Assembly: GCA_018061225.1 (NCBI GenBank)
Contig: JAGOUK010000012.1
Coordinates: forward strand, 1 to 7,305
Source: Candidatus Omnitrophota bacterium
GTDB taxonomy: Bacteria > Omnitrophota > Gorgyraeia > 2-02-FULL-51-18 > JAGOUK01
Reading direction: 5' to 3'
Length of the DNA: 7,305 bases
Shown: positions 1 to 5,573 of the stretch, in pieces
Layout: each line of letters begins with the position of its first letter
Numbering within the stretch: the first letter of the stretch is position 1
Notes under the pieces: generated by a model
Database searches by the model: none
Seen by the model: the letters and a program-made list of their open reading frames with translations, nothing else
Told to the model about the DNA's origin: nothing
Made by a program: the position numbers and the translations under genes

Positions 1-1845
1 TTCGGGTATCAGCGCGAGCACGCGGCCAGTCAGCCGGCATTTTTTACGCATCGGGGCGGCGTGCTTGATGTGTTTCCCTGGGGGTTCTCGTTTCCCGTTC
101 GAGTGGAATTCATGGACAACACCGTGGAATCCATCTACTCGTTTGATCCCGCCTCCGGATCGCTGCTCGAACCGCATAAGATGGTCGTCATTCTCGCCAC
201 GACGGAGCGGCAGGCCGCCCGCCGTTGGAAGAAATTTGAGTGGACCTGGGGTGAGCGGCCGATACAGCCCTTTGTCGATATTGACCCAGGGGATCTCGTC
301 GTGCACGTGTCCCACGGCATCGGCAAATTCCGCGGCGTCGAAAAACTCTCGATCAGCGGCGGCAAGCCAAAGCCCCATCTCATCGTCGAGTATCAGGACG
401 ATGAAAAACTTTATGTTCCGCTGGACGACCTCAATCTGGTTCAGCGTTACGTGGCGCCGGGAGTGTCGGCCTCCCGCATTAAATTATCCAAGCTCGGTTC
501 GAAGGCCTGGGTCAAGATCCGCGAAAAAGCCCGCGAAGGCATCATCTCCTACGCGCACGAATTGCTGGATATGCAGGCGAGACGCGAAATCCTGCAGGGG
601 TTTAAATTTGACCGCAGGACTGACTGGGAAGAGCAGCTTGAGGACAGCTTTCCGTACGACGAAACGCCGGATCAGGAAAAAGCCATCCGCGAGGTCATTG
701 CCGACATGGAGGGTCCGCGGCCCATGGACAGGCTGATTTGCGGCGATGTCGGTTACGGTAAGACCGAGGTGGCGTTACGCGGAATCTTCCGGGCCATCAC
801 CAACGGCAAACAAGCCGCCTTCTTAGTTCCGACCACACTCTTAGCGGAGCAGCATTACGAAACCTTCAGCGAGCGCTTCAAGCCGTTTCCGATACGGGTT
901 GAGATGTTGAGCCGGTTTCAGACGGCCGGAGAGCAGGAGCGTATCGTCCGAGCGGCCGTTTCGGGCGAAGTGGACTTGGTGATCGGAACGCATCGGATGC
1001 TTTCGGAGGATATGGCGTTCAAGAACCTCGGGCTGGTGGTCATCGACGAGGAGCAAAAGTTCGGCGTGCGCCACAAGGACCGCCTTAAAAAATTCCGCCT
1101 CATGGTCGATGTGCTCACGCTGACCGCGACGCCTATTCCGCGGACGCTGTATATGTCGCTGGTCGGGGGGAAGGACATGTCCGTTGTGAATACTCCGCCC
1201 AAGAACCGCGTGCCGATACAGGCGAGGGTGCTGCCGTATGATGAGACGCTGATCCAGACCAGTATCCGCCGCGAGATCGAACGCAAGGGACAGGTCTTTT
1301 TTGTGCATAACCGCGTGGACAGCATCGCCAAGATCGGCCACATGATATCGGCGCTCGTACCCGAGGCGCGCCTGGCGGTGGCTCACGGTCAGATGCCGTC
1401 CAGAACCCTCGAGTCCATCATGCATCAATTTATTCATGGTGAAGTCGACGTGCTTGTCTCCACCACCATCATCGAGTCGGGCATTGATATTCCCAATGCC
1501 AATACGTTGATCGTGAACCGGGCGGATGCGTTCGGCCTGGCAGAACTCTATCAGCTCAAGGGCAGGGTTGGCCGGTACAACCGGGAGGCCTACGCGTACT
1601 TTTTGATCCCCAAAGGACATATCACCACCCCGGATTCTGACAAACGCCTCAATGCCATCGAGCGGCATAATTATCTGGGGTCGGGGTTCTCGATCGCGAT
1701 GGAGGACCTCGAGATCCGCGGGGCGGGGAATCTATTGGGGACGGAGCAATCGGGGTTTGTAATGAGCGTGGGATTTGATCTGTATTGCCGTTTACTGAAA
1801 GACGCGATAGAAACACTCAAGTCCGCGGCGCAAGAGCCGGCCTAA
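1..1845 (+). CDS. mfd: Transcription-repair coupling factor Mfd, 3' part, compact form
   Basis: Mfd is a cytoplasmic ATP-driven DNA translocase that pushes stalled RNA polymerase off DNA and recruits UvrA for nucleotide excision repair. The frame is open from base 1, so the gene begins upstream; 614 residues are visible. Residues about 1-60 match the UvrB-like D2 segment (RGGVLDVFP, then RVEF and SFDP). Residues about 94-170 are the RNA-polymerase-interacting domain (DLVVHVSHGIGKFRGV, KLYVPLDDLNLVQRYV). The helicase core follows: Walker A GDVGYGKTE at 248-256, DEEQ at 349-352, TATP at 375-378, STTIIESGIDIP at 487-498 and QLKGRVGR at 518-525. The protein ends after EQSGFVMSVGFDLYCRLLKDAIE, where E. 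coli Mfd continues for roughly 200 residues including D7. Only about 35-40 residues separate D2 from the polymerase-binding domain, against nearly 300 in E. coli (from memory), so D1b/D3 seem absent. The family call is secure; the domain losses are inferred from a remembered alignment. Confidence 0.96.
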   Translation, partial: FGYQREHAASQPAFFTHRGGVLDVFPWGFSFPVRVEFMDNTVESIYSFDPASGSLLEPHKMVVILATTERQAARRWKKFEWTWGERPIQPFVDIDPGDLVVHVSHGIGKFRGVEKLSISGGKPKPHLIVEYQDDEKLYVPLDDLNLVQRYVAPGVSASRIKLSKLGSKAWVKIREKAREGIISYAHELLDMQARREILQGFKFDRRTDWEEQLEDSFPYDETPDQEKAIREVIADMEGPRPMDRLICGDVGYGKTEVALRGIFRAITNGKQAAFLVPTTLLAEQHYETFSERFKPFPIRVEMLSRFQTAGEQERIVRAAVSGEVDLVIGTHRMLSEDMAFKNLGLVVIDEEQKFGVRHKDRLKKFRLMVDVLTLTATPIPRTLYMSLVGGKDMSVVNTPPKNRVPIQARVLPYDETLIQTSIRREIERKGQVFFVHNRVDSIAKIGHMISALVPEARLAVAHGQMPSRTLESIMHQFIHGEVDVLVSTTIIESGIDIPNANTLIVNRADAFGLAELYQLKGRVGRYNREAYAYFLIPKGHITTPDSDKRLNAIERHNYLGSGFSIAMEDLEIRGAGNLLGTEQSGFVMSVGFDLYCRLLKDAIETLKSAAQEPA

Positions 1846-1984
1846 ATCACGCTGAGCGGCGGTTCTTAAAATGTTTGAATTAGGGGTTTGATTACTGGGA
1901 ATAAGTGTTTTCAAGAATTGAAGCGGCGGATTAATTCCTTATCCTTGGCATTGGGGCTGAAGTTTGGCCCAATGGGAGGTTGTG
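1846..1984. other. Intergenic gap between mfd and the small gene
   Basis: This 139-base stretch is more AT-rich than its surroundings. I see no hairpin followed by a T-run, so no intrinsic terminator for mfd. In the mfd frame the next stop comes seven codons after the mfd stop, and nothing resembling a lost Mfd C-terminus can be read. The only structured element is the inverted repeat at 1949-1974. A weak promoter-like pair (TTGAAG at 1918-1923, TATCCT at 1940-1945) was not convincing. Confidence 0.6.
1949..1974 (+). promoter_or_regulatory. Inverted repeat beside the ribosome binding site of the small gene
   Basis: CATTGGG at 1949-1955 is the exact reverse complement of CCCAATG at 1968-1974, giving a 7-bp stem with a 12-base loop. 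The right arm ends on the first G of the Shine-Dalgarno sequence GGGAGG (1974-1979). If formed in the mRNA, the stem would touch the ribosome binding site and could modulate translation, or it could be a dyad for a DNA-binding protein. The pairing is directly visible; any regulatory role is inference, and a 7-bp repeat can occur by chance. Confidence 0.3.
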
Positions 1985-2254
1985 ATGAGGGAGAAAAAGC
2001 AAAAAGTGCTTTTTATGATGACGCCGGGTCGGAAGCATCTGGTTGTTGAATTCGATGAGGACTACGATCAGCGGGAGTTGAATGTGCTGCTAAGGGCATT
2101 CAGAAAAAAATTACTGGCGGGAGAGCCGGCGGCTGGGGGCAGCAAGGGTAGTGGGGTTGCGGGGCGGGGGCGGAATCAGGTGGACCGCATCGTGGGGCCA
2201 GGGTTTGTGATCGAGATGTTGGGAGCATCGCTGCGCGCGGGCAACTCTTATTAA
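1985..2254 (+). CDS. Small hypothetical protein, 89 residues, unrecognised
   Basis: I do not recognise this protein. ATG at 1985 is chosen because GGAGG at 1975-1979 lies five bases upstream; an in-frame TTG at 1964 and GTG at 1982 are less suitable, since the GTG sits only two bases from the Shine-Dalgarno. The N-terminus is basic (MREKKQK), then comes a probable strand-helix stretch (KHLVVEF, then DQRELNVLLRAFRKKLLA, residues about 19-44). A glycine-rich linker (about 45-63) leads to a hydrophobic C-terminal segment (VDRIVGPGFVIEMLGASL). There are no cysteine pairs, signal peptide or membrane helix. The stop is ten bases before the AlkB-like gene, so the two are probably co-transcribed and may be functionally linked. 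The good ribosome binding site and tight spacing support a real gene; function is unknown. Confidence 0.6.
   Translation: MREKKQKVLFMMTPGRKHLVVEFDEDYDQRELNVLLRAFRKKLLAGEPAAGGSKGSGVAGRGRNQVDRIVGPGFVIEMLGASLRAGNSY
2135..2170 (+). other. Potential G-quadruplex motif inside the small gene
   Basis: Five G-runs lie on the coding strand at 2135-2139, 2146-2148, 2153-2156, 2161-2164 and 2166-2170, separated by loops of 6, 4, 4 and 1 bases. This meets the usual rule of four or more runs of at least three G with loops of one to seven. The motif encodes the glycine-rich linker, so it may simply reflect GGN codons. Folding in mRNA or DNA is inference. Confidence 0.45.
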
Positions 2255-2264
2255 GGGGGCAAGG

Positions 2265-2864
2265 ATGTCGGTCCCGATTGTAATCCCGGATGGGGAACTG
2301 CTGTATCAGCCGGATTTTTATAATTCCGATGAGTCAGCCGTGCTGCTGAATCATTTGCTTCGGGGCATTCCCTGGGCCATGCATCAGATCAGGATATTTG
2401 GCCGATGGGTGAATGAGCCCCGTCAGACGGCATGGTACGGCGACAGCGAAGCGGTTTATACCTATTCCGGAGCAACGATGAAGCCGTCGCCCTGGACAGC
2501 CGAATTGGACAGGATGCGCCGACAGGTTGAAGCCGCCGCCGACGCCAAATTTAATTGCGTCCTGCTCAATCATTATCGGGACGGTCGCGACAGCATGGGC
2601 TGGCACTCGGATGATGAACCGGAGCTTGGGCTCAATCCGGTCGTGGCATCGCTGAGTTTCGGCTCGGAGCGGCGTTTCCTGCTCAAACATCGCGCCCAGC
2701 CGGAAATGAAGCGGGAGTTTCTCCTGTCATCCGGAAGTCTTTTGGTGATGCGAGGAGCGCTTCAACACCACTGGCGTCATTCGGTTCCCAAATCGCTCCG
2801 CATCACCGAACCCCGCATCAATCTCACCTTCCGCCAAATCAATCCCGCTCCAAGTCTGCTATAA
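2265..2864 (+). CDS. AlkB-family 2-oxoglutarate/Fe(II) DNA dealkylase (ALKBH2/3-like)
   Basis: AlkB-type dioxygenases use Fe(II), O2 and 2-oxoglutarate to oxidise methyl groups such as 1-methyladenine and 3-methylcytosine, restoring the base and releasing formaldehyde. The 199-residue protein has all hallmarks. The substrate-loop motif PRQTAWYGD is at 52-60 and FNCVLLNHYRDGRDS at 96-110. The iron ligands are H114 and D116 in WHSDDE plus H172 in the later WRHSVPK. The 2-oxoglutarate-binding signature is R184-x-N186-x-T188-x-R190 in RINLTFR. YTYSG at 65-69 and the PVVASLSFGSERRF strand resemble human ALKBH2/3 more than E. coli AlkB. Length is normal for a single catalytic domain, and every key residue is present. 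ATG at 2265 follows a GGGGG run by five bases. It sits ten bases after the small gene and downstream of mfd. An RNA substrate cannot be excluded. Confidence 0.93.
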   Translation: MSVPIVIPDGELLYQPDFYNSDESAVLLNHLLRGIPWAMHQIRIFGRWVNEPRQTAWYGDSEAVYTYSGATMKPSPWTAELDRMRRQVEAAADAKFNCVLLNHYRDGRDSMGWHSDDEPELGLNPVVASLSFGSERRFLLKHRAQPEMKREFLLSSGSLLVMRGALQHHWRHSVPKSLRITEPRINLTFRQINPAPSLL

Positions 2865-2865
2865 T
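2857..2865 (+). promoter_or_regulatory. Extended -10 promoter for lysS
   Basis: The sequence TGCTATAAT at 2857-2865 is a perfect TGn extension followed by a consensus -10 box. It overlaps the last codons and stop of the alkB-like gene, and predicts a transcript start near 2872, about 24 bases before the lysS GTG. No good -35 box is seen at 16-18 bases spacing, which extended -10 promoters tolerate. It would let the lysS-lol block be expressed independently of the upstream repair genes. Confidence 0.5.
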
Positions 2866-2867
2866 AC

Positions 2868-2891
2868 CGTCTCATTTTTTAGAAGGAGACG
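2868..2891 (+). promoter_or_regulatory. Short stem-loop overlapping the lysS Shine-Dalgarno
   Basis: CGTCTC at 2868-2873 pairs exactly with GAGACG at 2886-2891, leaving a 12-base loop. The right arm includes part of the Shine-Dalgarno AAGGAG (2883-2888). The left arm lies around the predicted start of the extended -10 promoter, so only read-through mRNA from the alkB-like gene would carry the whole stem. The pairing is visible; selective occlusion is a hypothesis, and six base pairs is marginal. Confidence 0.25.
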
Positions 2892-2895
2892 CATT

Positions 2896-4347
2896 GTGGA
2901 AGAGATGAATGATTTGATGAAAGAACGGCGGCGGAAGCTTGATGCCTTAAGGGCGGCCGGCGTGAATCCGTATGGCGGCAAAGTCGACGGGCTGCAGTCG
3001 GTGTCCTCTGTCCTGGAGCCCTTCACGCCCGGGATGACCGCGCGCGTCGCGGGGCGGCTTCTTTCCTGGAGATCGTTCGGCAAGGCCAATTTTACGGATC
3101 TTCAAGATTCCACCGGCAAGATCCAGCTCTATATCAAATCCGCCGAACTCACCGAGCAAGAACAAAAGATCATCGAGCTTATCGATATCGGCGACATCGT
3201 CGCCGTCAGCGGCGAGACGTTCGTCACCAAGACCGGGATGAACAGCCTTCATGTGAAACATTTGCGTATTGTGTCCAAGGCGCTCAGGCCGCTTCCGGAC
3301 AAATGGCATGGCCTGACGCATGTAGAAACGCGTTACCGTCAGCGCTATGTCGATCTCACGGTGAATCCTGAAGCGCGCGAAGTTTTCAAGAAACGCTCAC
3401 AGATCATCTCGCAAATTCGTAACACGCTCGACGGCCTGGGCTACATTGAAGTTGAAACGCCCATGATGCACGCTATTCCCGGCGGAGCGGCCGGCAAGCC
3501 CTTCAAGACCCATCACAACGCGCTCGACATTGATCTGTTCATGCGCATCGCGCCGGAGCTGTATCTGAAGCGCTTGCTCGTCGGCGGTCTGGATTACGTG
3601 TATGAGATCAATAAGAGCTTCCGCAATGAGGGGATTTCGACGCGGCACAATCCGGAATTCACGATGCTTGAAGTATACACGGCCTATGCCGATGTGGAAG
3701 GCGTGATGCGGCTCACCGAAGACATTATCCGCGAAGCGGCCAAGCGCGCCAACGGGACGACGCAGGTGAAGTGGCAGGATATGGAGATCGATTTTTCCAA
3801 ATTTGAAAGAGTCTCATTCGCGCAGCTGATGGACGAGTCGTTCGGCATCAAGCCCGAAGATCCAATCGCCGTCTGGGCGGACAAACTTCGCGCCAGGAAC
3901 ATTCATGTCGGCGAAGGGGATTTGTCGCGCACGCGGCTTCTGAAGATCATTGGCGACCTCCTGGAGCCCGGCAAGCGCAAGCACCCGGTCTTCGTGACGG
4001 ATTACTTCACCGAGCTTTGTCCGCTGGCGAAGCGCCGCGAGGACAATCCCGCGATCAGCGAGCGATTTGAACTTTATATCGGCGGCATGGAAGTTGCCAA
4101 CGGGTATTCTGAGCTCAACGATCCGATCGAACAGGAATCGCGCTTCAAGGATGATATCGCGGGCGACGAGCACAACGACTTTGAGGGGCTCATTGATTTT
4201 GACTTTGTCCGCGCGCTGGAATGCGGCATGCCGCCCGCCGGCGGACTCGGCATCGGCGTCGACCGCCTGGTGATGATACTGACCAATCAGGCATCGATCC
4301 GTGAAGTGATTTTGTTCCCGCAACTCAAACCCGAAGCCCATTCCTAA
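2896..4347 (+). CDS. lysS: Lysine--tRNA ligase, class II
   Basis: LysRS attaches lysine to tRNA-Lys through a lysyl-adenylate in the cytoplasm. The 483-residue protein has the bacterial class II layout and a normal length. A basic N-terminal helix is followed by the OB-fold anticodon-binding domain (about 48-127, including FGKANFTDLQDSTGKIQLYI). The catalytic domain carries motif 1 around GYIEVETPMM (182-191), motif 2 FRNEGISTRHNPEFTMLE (242-259) with R243, and motif 3 GGLGIGVDRL (449-458) with R457. The lysine-pocket region is FTELCPLAKRREDNP (371-385), where many orthologues have SPLA; here C375 replaces serine. GTG at 2896 is taken as start because AAGGAG at 2883-2888 is seven bases upstream; the in-frame ATG at 2905 is too distant. 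It probably heads the operon with lolC, lolD, the aminotransferase and the mcsA-like gene. Confidence 0.98.
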   Translation: MEEMNDLMKERRRKLDALRAAGVNPYGGKVDGLQSVSSVLEPFTPGMTARVAGRLLSWRSFGKANFTDLQDSTGKIQLYIKSAELTEQEQKIIELIDIGDIVAVSGETFVTKTGMNSLHVKHLRIVSKALRPLPDKWHGLTHVETRYRQRYVDLTVNPEAREVFKKRSQIISQIRNTLDGLGYIEVETPMMHAIPGGAAGKPFKTHHNALDIDLFMRIAPELYLKRLLVGGLDYVYEINKSFRNEGISTRHNPEFTMLEVYTAYADVEGVMRLTEDIIREAAKRANGTTQVKWQDMEIDFSKFERVSFAQLMDESFGIKPEDPIAVWADKLRARNIHVGEGDLSRTRLLKIIGDLLEPGKRKHPVFVTDYFTELCPLAKRREDNPAISERFELYIGGMEVANGYSELNDPIEQESRFKDDIAGDEHNDFEGLIDFDFVRALECGMPPAGGLGIGVDRLVMILTNQASIREVILFPQLKPEAHS

Positions 4348-4366
4348 AAAAGTCCGCCCGGCGGAC
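4346..4366. other. A-tract plus hairpin between lysS and lolC; terminator geometry on the minus strand
   Basis: Six A residues (4346-4351), starting inside the lysS stop codon, precede a perfect GC-rich dyad: GTCCGC at 4352-4357, loop CCG, and GCGGAC at 4361-4366. On the + strand no T-run follows, so lysS transcription should continue into lolC. Read on the - strand, the hairpin is followed by six T, the layout of an intrinsic terminator, yet no minus-strand gene is evident here. It may block antisense transcription, stabilise an mRNA end, or be a dispersed repeat. Confidence 0.45.
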
Positions 4367-4382
4367 GGCGAAGAGGTCGGCA

Positions 4383-5573
4383 GTGATCCCTTTTGACCTT
4401 TCATTGGCCTGGCGGTACTTCAAGTCCAAGAAGCGACACCCCTTCATCGGCGTGATATCAGGGATCTCTATTCTTGGAGTCGCGGTCGGTGTGGCCGCGC
4501 TGATCACGGTGCTTTCGGTGATGAGCGGCTTTGAAGACGATCTCATTCAGCGGGTGATCGGAACTCACGCACATGCCGTGATAGAAGCGGATGGACCTTT
4601 TGCGCCGTCCAAGGAGTTGGAAAAAAGGATCCGCGCTGTTTCACCCGCCATTCTTCAAACGGCACCCTATGCCGACGGCCAGGCTCTATTGCAAACCCCT
4701 TCCGCCAGCCGCGGAGTTATGATCCGAGCCGCAAAATTTGAAGACGAGTCCCGCGTGTCGCGCATTGCCGAGTATCTGGAAAAAGGAGCGTATCCCACCG
4801 AAGCCGAGTCCGGCTTGCTGATCGGAAATGTTCTCGCGCGGACTCTCAACGTGAGTGTCGGCGGCACCGTGCAATTTTATTCGCCGGTCCGGCGCAAACC
4901 CGTTGCTCTGACCGTCTCCGGAATTTATCACTCAGGGATGTATGATTACGATGCGAGTCTGGCCTACTTGTCGCTGGCCGTCGGACAGGAGCTGCTCGGG
5001 ATGGAAGGCCTCATCTCTGGTATCGCCGTCAAATTCACCGACCCTCGTGAAGCGTTGCGTTGGGAGCGCAAGCTGCAGGCGGCCGTCGGCTACGACCGCT
5101 ATGTTCGAACCTGGCGTGATATGAACGCGACGCTTTTTGGAGCGCTTAAGCTTGAAAAGACCGTGATGTTTATCATTCTCACCCTGATCGTCCTGGTGGC
5201 TTGCTTCAATATCATCGGCACGCTGACGCTTCTGGTGATGGACAGGACCAAGGACATCGGCATTCTCAAGGCTGTGGGCGCTTCGGAGTCGCATATTGTC
5301 CGCGTGTTCAGTTATGTCGGCCTTCTCATCGGCGTCACCGGGACCGCGGCCGGCTTTGCGGCAGGCGCGGGGCTTGCCTGGGTGCTCAAGAACTTTTCGA
5401 TCGTTCCAATCCCGTCCGAGATCTACTACTTCGACAAACTCCCGGTTAACTTTCGATGGGACGATGCCCTTTGCGTCGCCGCGGCGGCGCTCGCGATCAG
5501 TCTTGTCTCAACTCTGTACCCTGCCATCGCGGCGGCTCGGCTGAGGACGGCGGAGGCGCTGCGGTATGAGTGA
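4383..5573 (+). CDS. lolC: LolC/LolE-family lipoprotein-releasing permease
   Basis: With LolD this inner-membrane subunit extracts outer-membrane lipoproteins from the inner membrane and passes them to a periplasmic carrier. The 396 residues show the four-helix MacB/FtsX-type plan. An N-terminal SLAWRYFKSKKRHPF lead precedes helix 1 (about 21-47). A large periplasmic domain (about 50-255) follows, then helices 2 (261-285), 3 (308-337) and 4 (361-385). The family signature TWRDMNATLFGALKLEKTVM is at 243-262, and MDRTKDIGILKAVGAS (286-301) is the cytoplasmic coupling loop expected to contact the ATPase. GTG at 4383 has GAGG (4373-4376) six bases upstream. The gene overlaps lolD by eight bases, typical of co-translated subunits. 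Only one permease is encoded next to lolD in this window, so a homodimeric LolF-like arrangement is possible; a separate lolE elsewhere cannot be excluded. Confidence 0.93.
   Translation: MIPFDLSLAWRYFKSKKRHPFIGVISGISILGVAVGVAALITVLSVMSGFEDDLIQRVIGTHAHAVIEADGPFAPSKELEKRIRAVSPAILQTAPYADGQALLQTPSASRGVMIRAAKFEDESRVSRIAEYLEKGAYPTEAESGLLIGNVLARTLNVSVGGTVQFYSPVRRKPVALTVSGIYHSGMYDYDASLAYLSLAVGQELLGMEGLISGIAVKFTDPREALRWERKLQAAVGYDRYVRTWRDMNATLFGALKLEKTVMFIILTLIVLVACFNIIGTLTLLVMDRTKDIGILKAVGASESHIVRVFSYVGLLIGVTGTAAGFAAGAGLAWVLKNFSIVPIPSEIYYFDKLPVNFRWDDALCVAAAALAISLVSTLYPAIAAARLRTAEALRYE

Noticed and set aside
65..736. Plus-strand frame of 223 codons overlapping mfd in another frame
   Set aside because: The product is low-complexity serine/arginine/proline-rich and overlaps well-conserved Mfd sequence, so it is a shadow frame.
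841..1668. Long minus-strand open frame of 275 codons inside mfd
   Set aside because: It is fully antisense to conserved Mfd helicase motifs, its translation is arginine/histidine-rich with no recognisable domain, and no convincing ribosome site supports it. It is a shadow frame of a GC-rich gene.
1867..1872. TAAAAT, a possible -10 box just after mfd
   Set aside because: No matching -35 box at 16-18 bases and no TG extension; such hexamers are expected by chance in an AT-rich gap.
1918..1945. Promoter-like pair TTGAAG and TATCCT with a 16-base spacer before the small gene
   Set aside because: Each box matches consensus at only four of six positions, and the implied start would fall inside the left arm of the inverted repeat at 1949-1974. 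Too weak to annotate.
1964..1984. Earlier TTG or GTG start for the small gene
   Set aside because: The Shine-Dalgarno GGGAGG lies within the TTG-initiated extension and is only two bases from the GTG; the ATG at 1985 has proper spacing.
4352..4366. Intrinsic terminator for lysS on the plus strand
   Set aside because: The hairpin is followed by GGCGAAGAGG, not a T-run, so it cannot be called a plus-strand intrinsic terminator.
3814..4404. Minus-strand frame of 196 codons opposite the end of lysS
   Set aside because: It is antisense to LysRS motif 3 and the lysine pocket, has no recognisable family and lacks a supported start; a shadow frame.
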